Assembly: GCA_024345305.1 (NCBI GenBank)
Contig: BRON01000001.1
Span: forward strand, 2,914,001-2,978,000
Length of the DNA stretch: 64,000 bases
DNA from: Mrakia gelida
Taxonomy: Eukaryota > Basidiomycota > Tremellomycetes > Cystofilobasidiales > Mrakiaceae
Direction of reading: 5' to 3'
Position 1 is the first letter of the stretch; each line of letters starts with the position of its first letter. Below the pieces are notes generated by a model. It had not been told where the DNA came from. It did not search any database and saw only the letters and a list, made by a program, of their open reading frames with translations. Position numbers and translations under genes: made by a program. Shown here piece after piece: positions 34,190-46,288 of the stretch.

Positions 34190-37100
34190 ATGACCTCCGC
34201 CTGGTACCAGCTGGCGCTTCGTCGTTACTTTCGTCGGTCGACGTTCCTCCTCCTCTTCACCTTCCTCGCCATCAGCTACGTCGCGCTCTCCGAAGACTCA
34301 ACAGACAACTACGACGACTTCGAACTCGAATCCAATCCTATCCACGACTCTTCGCCCATAGGAGGATCGCTACCACCACCACCGAGACCGTATGGGATCA
34401 ACGATCTCAAGAGAGCGATGAGGCGACTCGGTCAAGCTCATCGAGGAGCAGCGAGGTCGAAAGGGCAGCAGGTCTTTGAGCTCAAACCAGAGCAGAAGTT
34501 CACCTGCGACAGCTGTCTGAGCGAGCCCGAGAGGTGTGGCATCTATGGATCGTGAGTTTTGACACGTTTCTTCCACATCGTTTGAGCGAGAAGGAGGAGA
34601 GCGAGGGAGGAGGTCGCGTTCCTTCATTCAGCCCTCCCCTCCGTCCCTCCCGATCTTTCGAGCTCAGCCCACCTCAACGAGCTCCCTTCGCGTCGTTCCA
34701 TAGCTGACCATCCTCTCTCTGTGTCTCCCCTTCGAACCCTCGCAGCCGGAACGTCGACCTCTCCCGAGCCTTCGACGGATCAGGAGATCGAATCCAACGT
34801 CTCCTCAAGAAGCTCAAGTCTGGAGAACCCATCATCACAGCTGCTCTCGGAGGTTCAAGTGAGTGCCTCTACACCCTCTCCTACGTTCCCTCCACCTACC
34901 TACCACCCTTCATCAAACCCATCAGCTCCTCGACGTCGTACCAGCTCCTTCAGCTCACCCGACCAACCTCGAAGCTGACCCTCCCTCCGTTCCCTTCCCG
35001 TTCGACTTCAGTCTCCATCGGACAAGGCTGCGACTGTTCACCCTGGCACAAACAAGTTTCCACCTGGCTCAATCAGACGTTCCCTCACCCAGATCACTTC
35101 CATTCAGACGGAGCCGTAGGAGCTAGAGGAAGCGATTACTTCAAGTGAGTTGAGTTCGAGTTGTTGAGCTCGACGCTTCCTTCCCTTATCCCTTTCCTCG
35201 CCCTTGGCGCGTTGTTTGACGAGTTCAGATAGCTGATGAGCTTCGTTTGTCTCTTTCTTCAACTGCCTTCTTCGAACGAGCAGGTTCTGTCATGTAAGTT
35301 GCGCGAGTCGACAGATGTTTGCATGGAGGGAAGGAGGGAAGGGACGAAGATCGTTTTGTGTTTCGCGTTTGAGTTCCGAGCTCACCCTTCGGTCGCCCTT
35401 CCTTTTGTTTCTTTGACCTTCGAAAACAGCAAGAGCACGTCGATACCAACGCTGATTTGGTTCTCATGGAGATGTCTGTGAACGACTTCAGAATGTACGT
35501 CCGCCTTCCCGTCGTCTTGCCTCGAGCTCGTCTCTCGACCCACCTCCCTTCTCGTCGCTCGCTCTCCCTCTCTTGCCTCGCCCAAAACTAACTTCTCTTC
35601 CCCTCTTCTTCCCTTCCCAGGGGCGACGAAGCTTTCGAGAACTTCGAGACCCTCCTACGATCGGTCCTCTCGTATCCCAACAAGCCAGCCGTGATCATCC
35701 TTCAGACCTTCAAGCTCGACGGGATCATCGCGACGGGAGGAGATTCGGAAATGACTCTGGCTCAGTACTACGATGTTCCGTGAGTCAACTCTCCGAGGAA
35801 GGGAGGGAGGTGGGGTGAAGACGGTTGGGAAGGAGAAGAGAGGACGGAGGAGAAGAGAGGGCGATCAACTGACGCGTCGACAACTCTGCATTCCTTCGGT
35901 CGTTTTCCAGAGTCATCTCAGCTCGAACTTGGCTTCTTCCGATGCTGATGCGACAGCCTGAACTGCTTCCGAAGTTCTTCAACTACTACGTTCGTCCTCG
36001 ATCCTTTCTTCTCTGCTCATTCCTCGCGTTCGACAGGCTCGTTAGCTTGTCTCAACGAAACGGACTCCAAGCTGACTCTCGCCTTCTCTACCTTTCCTCC
36101 CTCTTGCTTCGTCCACCATGCATCCTATCCCCTCGCACATCTCGACTCAATTCGTTCACCTTTTCTCGAACCGCCTCCAGATCTACGAGCACGGAACCAA
36201 CAAACTCCTCGACCGACACGACCTCCTCCACCCTAACGCGGACGGTCACAAGGTCATGGCTGACACGATCATCATGTATCTCGCTCAGCAGGTGAGTAGT
36301 CAAGCCTCCTTCCCAACCCGAAGCTGGAGGTGGAAGCAAGAGAGAGAGCCAAACGCTGATCCCTTTCTCGTTTCGCCCCTCGCCTCGCTCGCCAGCTCTG
36401 TTACCTCAACAACGACCGCCCCATCGTCCCTCCTTCAACTCTCGAATACGTCCCTCAGAGCGGTGGGAACATCAATGTTCTCCCTAGGGTGAGTCGTCTT
36501 TGCATCTGTTCGAACGAAATCTCGTCGCGTCTCATCAACTCTCCTCCGCCGACGCCCTCCCTCTTCGTTCCCCTTTCAGATGCGACTCAACCGTCAATTC
36601 AAAACCACCGGAACCGAAGCTGAACTCCAACCCAAATGTCTCTCCCTCGACACGCCCGAGTCTCCTCTCGTGCCCATCGCCGCTCTCACGCACGGGTGGG
36701 AGCTCTGGGAGATGCCTGGGACGAACGGGAGGAAGAAGTTCTGGAGAGGGCAGAAACCGGGGGATCATATCGCTTTTGAGATGGAGATTGTTGCGGGGCA
36801 GGTGTGAGTACCACGCTGCGATGAGGGTGGAGGGGTGGAGTGAGAGGTGATGGTAACGAGACGAGACGAGACGTGAGGGTGGTTGAGCTGACTCGTTCCG
36901 ACCCTTGTTTGCTTCATCCCATCAGCACCGCCTACTTCCTCAAGTCCGCCAAGTATGACCTCGGATCGATGGACTGCTGGATCGACGACGATAAGTCTAG
37001 ACTCGCGAGGTTACAGGGGTCCGTCCATCTCTCGCTCTCCTCTTCGTTTCCTCGAGCTGACCTTCGTTTCGTTCTCGGATCGTGTATACTTCCAGCTGGT

Positions 37101-37507
37101 GGGATGCGGTTCAAACGGTCGGGGAGAGAGTAGCAGTCCCTCTATAGATCCGATTTGGAGGGAGGGAGAACGAGGGAACGGTAGAAGGACGAAGGGACGA
37201 CGCGTCGACGTCTCCCCGACCCCTTTCCGCCTCTCCCTCGCCTCTTCTCCTCCGCTCACCTCCCCCGAGCACCTTACTTACCTCTCTCTCTCTTCTTCCC
37301 TTTCCTCTTACAGGTACAAAACCATCTTCGACGGCGGCATCGCACCGGGGAAGCGCATCTTGCACTGCGAGGTGAGTCGACTCAACTCCCTCCGCTCCTC
37401 TCGTTCTCGTTCTGACCCTCCCTCTTCGTTACCAGATCCTCGAATGGTCTGACAACCCCGATCGATCCCTTCACGACTTTCTCTTCATCGGTCTCTTCTC
37501 GGTCTAG
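34190..37507 (+). CDS. Membrane-anchored SGNH/GDSL-type hydrolase
   Basis: About a dozen exons on plus from an ATG at 34190 to a TAG at 37505-37507; the first is 34190-34551. An N-terminal membrane helix (STFLLLFTFLAISYVAL, residues about 17-33) makes it a type II membrane protein facing the secretory lumen or outside. A Cys-containing segment (FTCDSCLSEPERCGIYG) precedes the catalytic domain: block I TAALGGSISIGQG with the nucleophile Ser, block II VGARGSDYFKFCHQ, block III LVLMEMSVNDF with the oxyanion Asn, and block V DLLHPNADGHKVMAD with the Asp-x-x-His pair. A beta-rich C-terminal domain follows (about 36.5-37.5 kb). SGNH enzymes cut esters, often acetyl or acyl groups on polysaccharides or lipids; the substrate here is unknown. 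Several introns hold GACGCGTC (35871, 37199). Confidence 0.78.
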
Positions 37508-38134
37508 ACTCGACTCGTCTCTCACGAGCTCGAGGGGAGGAGGTCGATTCAGTCTCTTGCCTTCCTCCCTTTCCCTTTCTTCTCTTCATCTATCGGGTCC
37601 TTGTTGAAACGCTCATCACATACCTACTCTCTTGTACCTCTCCTCTTCCTATCTATTCTCCCGAGGTCTCGACGATCTCGGGTTTGCGTTTCGACGCGTT
37701 GTTCTTTCTTGGGCTTGTCTTTCGTATCAGTTTCCTCTCCCTTCTCCTTTTTTACATGTCAGCCTCGGCACCCCCATCACCATCCCATTGTTCGCTACTT
37801 ATCATCGTATCTTCTCAGTCTATACGTCGAGATGGCTGTTCTTCGACATCGTCCCGAGCCTTGTGAACTCACGAGCTTCGCAACTTCCTTCTTCGCCTCG
37901 CTCGACTCTGAATCCATCTACAACCGACCTTCCTTCAGCCCAAAATACCTGATCTGATCTCTCAGGGTCACGAGGGGGGCTTCGATGAAAATCTTCATGG
38001 ACGAGGAGAGCGAAAAACGAGGCCAGAAATACATGAGTCGGAGGACGAGCCGAAACGAACCTCAGCCCGTCGAGTCTCGGTCGTCTTGCTCGCTTCATCT
38101 TTGTGCCCTCAACCACAACAGTCTCACTCTCACC
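37508..38134. other. Spacer between the SGNH hydrolase and SDR genes
   Basis: 627 bases. Several overlapping plus frames are open but compositional only. It holds the 3' UTR of the hydrolase and the promoter of the SDR. Confidence 0.4.
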
Positions 38135-39656
38135 ATGTCCAAAGTCTGCATCATAACGGGAGCATCTTCAGGTGAGCTCGAGTCCGGCTCTGTCTCTTAC
38201 TCTTCGTCGAAGCGGATGAGCTTGCAATCGAGAGCTGACCTTCGACCGTGGTTCCTTGATCCCTCCCTCGCCATCTTCCCTTCCTTATCCATCCTCCCCT
38301 CCTTATCGCCACCCCCTCTCACTCACTTCGACATCTACCTCTCTCCCTCACTTCTCATCCTCGCTCTCTTCGACTCTCCCAGGAATTGGACGAGCTTCCT
38401 CCATCGCCCTCTCTGGAGCAGGTCATAGAGTCGTCCTCTCCGGTCGACGACAAGCTCAGCTCCAGGAGACCGCAGATCTCTGCAAGAAGGAGGGAAGCTC
38501 AACAGGGGAGACTTTTGTTGTGGCTACTGATATCAACACGGTGGAAGGAGTCAAGGCGTTGTTCGCTGAAGCGGTCAAGAAGTTTGGTGAGCTCGACTCG
38601 GTTCGACCGGAGCGTGGGCTGAAGCTGACTTCTACCTCCCCTTCCTTCTGCTGGACGCTTTCAAAGGTCGGGTGGATATGGTCTTCAACAACGCTGGACA
38701 AGGATCTCCTGCGGTACCTGTTGAGGAGGTCCCCATCGAGACGTTCGACAAGGTCATGTCGATCGACGTCAGAGCTGCTTTCGTGATAACGCAGGAAGCT
38801 GTCAAGCAGATGAAGTCGCAGGTTCCTCAAGGAGGGAGGATCATCAGTGAGTCATGGCACTTCTTTAGGACGTTGAGTTCGTGTGAGAAAGATGCGAAGG
38901 GGGGTTGAGCTCGCGTTCCGCTCGAGTCGACGTGCGGCGCATCTCGTTCGAATGCGAGCTCGCTCGACCTTTCTCCGACCTTCTTCTTCTTCCTTCATCC
39001 TCCTGGACACCCTAATCTCTGATACCTCTCCATCTTTCTGCTCCCCTGCCCTCGTTCTCCAACAGACAACGGCTCCATCTCAGCCCACGTCCCTCGAGTT
39101 CAGTCGACCCCGTACACGATGGCCAAACACGCCATCTCAGGACTCACTAAGTGTACCCAACTCGACGGAAGGGAGTTCAACATCGCATGCTCGCAGGTCG
39201 ACGTTGGAAACGCGACGACTAACATGGGAGGAAAGGGAGATCCGAGGGTCAGTACCACGCGTCGTCAACCTCTCCTTTCTCAACTTCGCTCAATTCTCTC
39301 CCACGTCTTCCGTCGAGCCGAACTGACCCTTCTCTGTATCTCGCTGTCTGCCTACTCTCGCAGAAACAAGCCTCTGGACATCTCCTCGCTGAGCCTTCCT
39401 TCCCAGCCTCGGACGTCGGCGACGCGATCGTTTACATCACTTCGCTTCCTTTGACTACCAACATGTGAGCCTCATGTGTCGATCTCGATACTAGAGACAA
39501 CATATCTGACCCGCATTTTCGTTCACAGCGCGACTTTGACGATCATGGTGAGCGATTCTCGCGATTCGCGACGTGTTTCGTCTTCCCTCGACCGTGTCTG
39601 ACTCGTTCTCTTCCTCTCAACAGGCCACCAACATGCCCTACGTCGGACGAGGCTGA
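38135..39656 (+). CDS. Classical short-chain dehydrogenase/reductase (SDR)
   Basis: A multi-exon gene, ATG at 38135, TGA at 39654-39656. The N-terminus [20 protein letters not shown] gives the nucleotide-binding TGxxxGIG motif, split by an intron. [16 protein letters not shown] follows beta-2, where the Gly-Arg-Arg favours [15 protein letters not shown] is the NNAG motif, [17 protein letters not shown] the alpha-4/5 region, NGSISAHVP carries the catalytic Ser, and [10 protein letters not shown] is the YxxxK active site. The C-terminus has a substrate-binding part ([14 protein letters not shown]) and ends [10 protein letters not shown]. The length, about 250 residues, is typical of classical SDRs. 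It reduces or oxidises an alcohol/carbonyl of unknown identity, probably in the cytosol. It lies beside a GST gene on the same strand, but the two have separate promoters. Confidence 0.9.
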
Positions 39657-40036
39657 TCCGCTGCTCGTCCTTTGTACTTTTATCTTCCTTTTTGACGAGC
39701 GAGCGATATCATGAGATTGTGAACGAATCGAGGAAAATGAACTCTCCCTCGGTTCCTCCTAGATCGTCGTTGACAAAGACCGATATTTGCTGACAGGCCA
39801 AGCGTATCCCTGGGAAACCAAACTCTCGAAGCTGACAAAAGCTTACGAAGACGAAGAGTATGTTTGTCATCCTTGTCCCAGCCTCTTGAAGATTGGGGAT
39901 CGGAGGGAGGACGCACAGTCGAGGCCGGTCCTTTTCAGCCCTCGAAACGCCAGCGAAACGATCTCGTCCTTCTTCCCCCCATCAACCAGCACCTTCCCTC
40001 TTACCTCCTTCACTCACTCTCCAACTTCTTCCAACC
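39657..40036. other. Spacer between the SDR and GST genes
   Basis: 380 bases with no supported coding sequence. The final 150 bases are C/T-rich, a usual 5' leader composition here. Confidence 0.4.
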
Positions 40037-41189
40037 ATGTCCATCCAGATCTCCGGAAACTACATCTCTACCGTTCGTTCTTCCCCCCTCCCTCTTTTCG
40101 CTCAGCGCCCGACGTCGTCTCGTTCCCCATCTCCTCCTCTTCCTGGACCTTCCACGATCTGATTTCTCCCTCTCTTTACCTCCCCTCTGATCTTTCATAA
40201 ACAGTGCTCTCGACGAGTTCTTGTCTGCGCTTACCACTTCGGTCTTGAGGACGGGAAAGACTTCACCTTCAACGACGTCGAGTTCCCGGAGATCAAGACT
40301 GAGGCGTGGCTCGCGAAGCAGCCTTTTGGACAGATGCCCCTGTTGGAGGACGGGGACTTTACTCTCTACGGTAAGTTGAACGATGCGTCGGTACGTCTCT
40401 GAGGTGCTGGACTGCAGGAGCTGACCGTCGAACGTCCTCGTGTCTTTTTCGCGTCCACAGAGTCGCGAGCCATCGCTCGATACCTCGTTGGACTGAAGGG
40501 AGCCCTTCCCACTGACCTCAAGAAGGTGAGCGACTGGACTCAGCTTGTTGAACCTGAAGAGAGAGAGAGGTGGGTCGGGAAGGGTGGAGGTTGAAGCGGC
40601 TGCTGATTCGGACCTCGTTCCTCGTTTTGTCCTTCGTTCATCGCTCAGCTCGCTCTCCTCGACCAGGCCACTTCAGTTGAGGTCTCCAACTTCGATCCCT
40701 CGGCTTCCGCAATCGCTTTCGAGAAGGTTTTCAAGCTGTGAATTCTTTCGTTCTCCTGCGATTTCTTCCCTCGACTGAAATCGAGAAAGACGACGCGTCG
40801 AGCTAACTTGCTCCCTTCTCCAGCTGGCGAGGTCTCACCACCGACGACGCTAAGGTCACCGCTCTCACCGCTACCCTCGCTGAGAAGCTCAAAGCCTACG
40901 AGGTCATCCTCTCAAACCAGAAGTACATCGCTGGAGATGTGAGTTTCGTTTGCGTCCCTCGTCTTCACCTCTTCGTTTCGCTGACTTGATTCTCGTTTTT
41001 TTTTCGCTTCGCCAGGAACTCACCATCGCCGATCTTTTCCATCTCCCTTATGGACAGATGGCTGCTGAGCTCGGAGCTGCTCCTGGACTCGTCGATGGTT
41101 CGCTCCCTCACGTCGCCGCTTGGTGGAAAGAGCTCACGGGCTTGCCTGCTTGGGCTCGAGCCAACAACAAGGGAAAGATCCCTGCTTAG
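40037..41189 (+). CDS. Glutathione S-transferase, phi-like
   Basis: Six exons from an ATG at 40037 to a TAG at 41187-41189. The N-terminal thioredoxin-like half reads MSIQISGNYIST, then CSRRVLVCAYHFGLEDGKDF, PFGQMPLLEDGDFTLYES and RAIARYLV. The Gln-Met-Pro turn (the cis-Pro of GSTs) and the Glu-Ser-Arg-Ala-Ile glutathione-binding motif are clear. The C-terminal helical half includes LTATLAEKLKAYEVILSNQ, KYIAGDELTIADLFHLPYG, where the N-capping D box (TIADL) is present, and VAAWWKELTGLPAWARANN. It joins glutathione to electrophiles or acts as a peroxidase in the cytosol. The combination ESRAI plus KYIAGDELTIADL points to phi-like GSTs of fungi. One intron has GACGCGTC at 40792. Confidence 0.9.
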
Positions 41190-41493
41190 AGAAGTTTGGG
41201 CTCGTTTATCTATATATGTTTCGTTGGTTCTTGAAGTTGAGGGACCGGGAGAACCTTGGTGAAAGAAACGACGCGTTCCGCCGAGCAAGTCGAGTTACGG
41301 CGGAAAAGCTGTCCTCCCTTCTCGCAGAACCTCCTATGACTCGCAACACCATGAGCTCAATACGACGTGCTCGTAGAGGAGAGGGGGGACGAATTCGATG
41401 AAGTAGTCTGGAAATCTCCATTCGAAAAAAAAAGGACGACGAAAAAGGTGAGCTCTCCTCTCCTCCCTTCCTCCCTTTCTCCACCATCTCAGC
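41190..41493. other. Spacer between the GST and CFA20-domain genes
   Basis: 304 bases, with an A run near 41426. No gene supported. Confidence 0.4.
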
Positions 41494-42419
41494 ATGTCTT
41501 CTTCCTCCGCCATCTTTAGCTCGCTCTCCCTTCCACCTCTCCTCTCCCTTTTTTCCTCCTCGACGTTCCCTCACCCTCTCTGGTCCTCCCAAACGGACGC
41601 TCTCCTCCCCGAAGACTCGCTCCTCCTTCACTTCCCCTCCGACTCCTCCTCCCTTCCCTCACCCTCGACTCCCCTCCCCAAGGACGCAGCTCTCGTGCAC
41701 ACCTCGTCGTCAAGCAGGAAGGGAGCTGTCATACACCCGGTAGTGCATCTCCAATCTCCGAACGTGAAGACGACGTTCCTTCGGCTGCCCGACAAGAAGC
41801 TAGGCAAGGAGCTGGGATTGGGGATGGAGTGGATCCATTTCGTCGTCAAGCCGTTGGGAGGGAGAGAGTTGGTCATAGAAGTGGGAGTGAAGGATGGGAG
41901 AGGGAATAGAGGTGTCGTTAGGTGCTCGACGTTCACGGTGAGCTCGAGCTCGCATCTCTACGAACGAGCGAGCGAGAACGAGAAAATGAAGGAAACGCTC
42001 GAGCTCACCTCTCTTCTCCCTTCCCTCACCAGACCTCCTCCCACCTCTCCACCTCAACCCTTTCACCCACTCACTCACCCACCAGTTCACCCATCCTCCT
42101 CCTCCCCCTCCTCCTGCCCACCAAAACCTCCTCGACCCTCACTCCTTGGTGCACCATCTCCCTCTCCCTCTCTTCCCTCCTCGCTCACTTCTCGACCCTC
42201 GCTTCCTCCCCAACCGTTGTCCTTCCTCCAGGGTCTTCGCCCTTACCGACCCAAGCGAGAGGAGCAAGCTGGAGCTACATCAAGATCTACGTCAACTGTC
42301 GAGTGAGGAGGGTATGGGCGAGCTTGGAGCAGGGAGCGGAGGGAGGTGGGAGAGCGAGGGAGGAGTTGGGCGTTTGGGGGGTGGAGGGAGAGGGCGTGGA
42401 GGGGAGTGAGGAGGAGTAG
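41494..42419 (+). CDS. CFA20-domain (DUF667) protein
   Basis: Two exons, 41494-41937 and 42033-42419, phase 0, 276 residues. From about residue 25 the sequence follows the CFA20 (CFAP20/FAP20) fold: PHPLWSSQTDALLPEDS, VVHLQSPNVKTTFLRLPD (the typical 'NVSTTYI' strand), MEWIHFVVKPLGGRELVIEV (the 'inner-strand plus vector' segment), RGNRGVVRCSTFT, TLTPWCTISLSLSSLLAHF (the 'GWNQIQFNLSDF' segment), and YIKIYVNCRVRRVW (the 'VHANCRIRRIYFSD' segment). CFAP20 sits at the inner junction of ciliary doublet microtubules and also has nuclear roles in transcription in animals. This fungus should have no flagellum, so a non-ciliary role is likely. It has Ser/Pro-rich insertions and is more diverged than animal CFAP20. 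An alternative 3' end is described in the next entry. Confidence 0.7.
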
Positions 42420-42445
42420 AAACCTGGTAAAGGGTGATCTGCTAG

Positions 42446-42939
42446 CAAGCTGAGTGCTTGCTGCGAGGCTTGAGTGTGAATGATGGAAAGGAGACGACGA
42501 CGGTGCTCATGGTCGAGTCGACGACGCGAAAGGTTCGTCCCTGCGTTCCCCTCTCTCTTCCACCTCTCTTCTGCCCAATCTCGCCTCGTCTCAAAAGCTC
42601 GAAACCTTCGTCTGATCTCTTTCTTACCTCTTTTCGCTTGGACCCTTTTGCTCGCAGTTTGCTCAACCGTCGTCCATCGTCTCGCTCAACGCGTCTTCTC
42701 CCTCCTCCCTCGATTCATGCCCTCCCCGACCACGAGCCCGAGCTCAATGGAAACGCGACTTGTCTCTCGCTCGAGAACTAAACACAGCAGGCAGCCTTAC
42801 CGAAGGACTCTCGGTGTGCCTGAGGTGGTTGGTGGAGGAGGAGGAGGAAGAGGTGCTGCTCAACCCCGGTCCTCATCTGCTCGAATTGTTCGTCGGTCTC
42901 TTATCTTGGCTTCCTTCCTCCCTCCGGCTCCTCTCTTAG
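42446..42939 (+). CDS. Possible 3' exons of the CFA20-domain gene
   Basis: Two more exon-like segments follow in consistent phase 0. 42446-42532 lies after a gctag acceptor and before a gttcgt donor. 42658-42939 begins after a ctcgcag acceptor and ends with a TAG. They read LLRGLSVNDGKETTTVLMVE and then SSIVSLNASSPSSLDSCPP, with a helical end (LTEGLSVCLRWLVEEEEEEV; HLLELFVGLLSWLPSSLRLL). A gtgagg donor at 42303, in phase 0 just after YVNCR, would join them to the CFA20 gene and replace its last 39 codons; that would cut the conserved RVRRVW. They could also be a separate short transcript. Low certainty. Confidence 0.35.
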
Positions 42940-43081
42940 AGACAGATAGATAGATAGAATATAACGAGACGAACGAATCCAAACCCCAACCCGAATTGAT
43001 ACCAAAACAACGAAACCATCCAAGCAAAACCAAAGACGCGAAACGCGTCTCGCCTCCCTTCCCACCCGCCCTACTTCGCCC

Positions 43082-45884
43082 TCAAGCCCTCCAACCCTGC
43101 AACCTCTCCTCAATGACCTTCACCACCGTCGGTCCATCGACCCTGATGTCCGTTCCGTGGAAGTCGTCAGGCCAGTTGATGCGGGGGTGATCCCTGCGAA
43201 CGACGAAAAAGGAAGCGAGGGGAGGGTGAAACGAACGAAGGGTCAGTTCGAGCGAGGGAGAGAAGGATGGGAGGAGGGTAGGGAAGGTGAGGAGGGGACG
43301 AACATCGCCTATGTAGGTTCGAGCGAAGGGCACAAGTTTGAGAAGGAGGAGAGAGAGGAAGGGTCAGCGAAAGGTGTCGACGAAACGAACGAAAGACGCG
43401 TCGAGCGGAGGACGAACCGTATCAAGGACCTCGACCTTCCCAGCACCGTCGCTCCAGACGGCGTAGTGTTTGTGACCGAGGACTTGAGCGGGGAGAGCGT
43501 AGTCGTACTGCGGTTAAGGAAGAGCGAAGCGAGGAGGGGAGGGTGAGTGAGTTGGGACGAAATGAGGAGAGCGAGCGAGACGAGTCGATAGGTGAACGGG
43601 GAGAGAGGACGTACGTTGAGACCTTGATCGATGAAGATCTCGATACTGCGGGAGAGAGATCGAGGGAGAAGGGAAGGAGGAGTGGGTCAGTCGCGTCGTT
43701 TTGAGGAGACGAGGAGAGAAGAACGAGCGCGAAGACTCACACAGTCGAGAAAGGAGTAGGGTCCATCCAGAGTTGATGAGTCAAACCGTCTGTAAGAGAG
43801 TGAAAACAAATCAACGAAGGAAGCGTAAGTGAACGGACTCGTTCTCCCTCGATCGACATCACCGTCTTCACGAAGCTCGTCAGATCGATCTCGAACCAAA
43901 CACCCAACGCACTTCCATGTACCCCAAGCATCACCGTCGTCCTCCCAGCCAACGCAAACTGTTCCTCCTTCGTCATCAACTCCATCTTCGGCGCCTCGAG
44001 GATCCACCCGTTCCTCTCGACCATCTCCTCCAGCGACCGAACGAGGATGCGATGATCCTCCTCGCGAAGGGAGCGTCCGTGGCCTTGTCGAGAGATGTAG
44101 GTGATGACGGGGACGGTTGTGGGTGTGGAGGCTGGGAGAGTGGCGAGGAGTCGTTGACGGATGCTGGTGCGTTGGGGAGGGGAGGAAAGAAGATCAGTTG
44201 AGTGAGACGCGTCGAGAAAAGGAAAGGAGATGACGAAACGAACGGTTGAGCCCAGTTGGGAGAAGCAGGGTTGTCGAAGATGTTTCCGTTCATTTTGAAG
44301 TAGTGTTTAGCAGGTCCTCCGCATTTGTCGCCTAGGGAACCGGCCTGGGGAACGAAACGAAAGCGTGAGTCGAGTCGAAACGAAGCGACGAGATCAGATT
44401 GAGGAGGACGACGACGAACCGTTCGATCAACCAACACGACCTTATCGAAAACGTAGGTCCTATCCGTAGCTATTCGCTCCTGCCAGTCCAGCTGCGAGAA
44501 GGGGAAGGTGGTGAGCGAGAAGCGAAAACGAACGCGTCGACACAAGAGCGAGAGGGATGTGGACGAACCTGATATTCGAACGCAGTGCTGGGGAAGATGG
44601 ACTTCATGAGGTAGCCGTTCAGACCAGACCAATCCCTCCAGTTCTCCTCCTTGGCTGTGACAAAACAGAGAGCGAAACGAAGACGCGTCAGAAGTTGGTT
44701 GGGCGAGAATGGAACGCGAGCTCGAGGATACTCACCATGAGGGAACCAAATCCTCCTCGGATCCTCGATGTTGGTGTTCCCGAAGTGGTCTTCCCTCTGG
44801 TCTGAAGCGAGGGTGAGAGCTTTCCAGGCGCCGAGGATGCTGAACGAGACACGATGGAGAAGAAGGAAGAGGTCAGCTTTCGTCAACGGGTGAGCTCGAC
44901 GAGAAGGGAGGACTCACAGTTCTGCCCACATGTGGTAATAGTGGTCGAGGAAGAGCTCTCCACTATCGTTGAGGATGAACTGCAGATGAACGAGGAAAAA
45001 GGTGAGCTTTGGAGACGGAAGGGAAAGAGGAAGAGAGGCGAGCAAAGGGACGGGAAGGAAGAGTCGAGCTCACCGTCGTCCCTTCGATTCGCAAGACCTT
45101 CCTCTCGTCGAGCTCGAGGATGTCCCTGTCCTCCCATTTCAGGATACCTGCCAGCCGATACACCCATACCAAAAGAAGCACAAGTCAGCTCGCCATCCAA
45201 GCTTGAGCTCTCGCACCCGTCAAGGGAAAGCACCGACGACCGAGGTCATCCAAGGAATGGATCGACTCACGAATCTCCCTCTCCGTAGCATCCCTCAACT
45301 TCTGGTCATCCCCACTCGGTAAGCCCGTACTCGTAATCTGCCGTATAGGCAGTAAACTCCTCCCCAGCACATCTAGAAAGCCACCTCCTCCTCCGTTGAC
45401 AGCATCGTACGGCTCGGTCACTCCCTCCTTCTGAAGCACGAAGATGGTTCCATTCTTCAGATACAGACTCTCAAAAGAGTTGTAGCCTGCGTCGGAGGTG
45501 AGCAAGGTGGTAGGAGGGTTGGGTGGACGGTGGGAGGGTGAGGAGAGGAACTTCTGGTTCGTGTGGTAGGAGGAACTAGAGGAGAAGAAGGCCGATGGGG
45601 AGGAGGAGGATGGAAATGGGGAGGATTCACGGTTGAGAGCGTAAATGAGGGTGAAGGAGATTAAGCCGAGGTAGATGATACTGATACGGTAGTAGAAGAA
45701 ACAGTCAGGGTCAGTGGGAGAAGCGTCCACGAAGAGAAGAGGGACGGGAGGAGCGCTCGAGCAAGGAAGGAAGGGAAAGAGAGAGCTCAACAGATCGGCC
45801 TCGTCCCTCCCTCCCTTTCCCTCCTCGCCCTCTCCTCCTCCCTCAGAAGTCGCTCACTCACAGTTGTCGCTTAGCGGGAGCCAT
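43082..45884 (-). CDS. GT61-family (DUF563) glycosyltransferase
   Basis: A multi-exon gene on minus, ATG at 45884 (first exon encodes MAPAKRQL), stop at 43082-43084. A signal-anchor helix (IIYLGLISFTLIYALN) near the N-terminus makes it a type II membrane protein of the Golgi or ER. A Ser/Pro-rich stem follows, then the catalytic region: DSGELFLDHYYHMWAELILG, RRIWFPH, NWRDWSGLNGYLMKSIFP, VPVITYISRQGHGRSLREED, RILVRSLEEMVERNGWILEA, LAGRTTVMLGVHGNGLTHQL and WMDPTPFSTVIEIF. The order RQ-x-R-L then GVHG-GLTH is that of the DUF563 domain, which includes EOGT and plant/fungal xylosyl- and GlcNAc-transferases. Donor and acceptor are unknown; a role in glycoprotein or capsule-like polysaccharide synthesis fits. 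Introns carry GACGCGTC at 43395, 44206 and 44682. Confidence 0.85.
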
Positions 45885-46288
45885 CCTGAGCTTCTATCCT
45901 TCCTTCGGACAAACTGAGCAAACAGGGAGAGGGAGTTGAAGGAAGGAAACAAGTTCGAACAAACCCAACCTTCGCGTCCCTGCAATCAAGTGCCGCAGCT
46001 CCCTTCACGCGTTCAAGAGCTGATCGATCCCGCTTTTTCGCGTTCCCTTTTGGGGCCTGCTCAAGGGAAAGGAAAAGTCTGGCTTGGGCGGATGCCGATT
46101 GCGAGAGACAGAGAGGAAGAATGAGCAGCAGAGCGAGCCATCAGACGCGAGCGATCCCTCTCAAAAGTCCGACCCTCGCTCGACGTCCATTCTTTGCTTG
46201 GTTGGGTTGGTTTCCCTTTCCTTTCTTACGTTCTCTCTCTCTCTCGAGAGAGAGGCAAACACACCGAGTACCTGAACGATCTACCTAT
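45885..46288. other. Region upstream of the GT61 gene
   Basis: 404 bases between the GT61 start and the stop of the F-box gene. No coding sequence supported. A short CT/GA repeat lies near 46230-46255. Confidence 0.4.

Noticed and set aside
42458..42781. Independent 107-codon gene downstream of CFA20
   Set aside because: It reads straight through a well-formed intron; the spliced version in the same region has better phase support.
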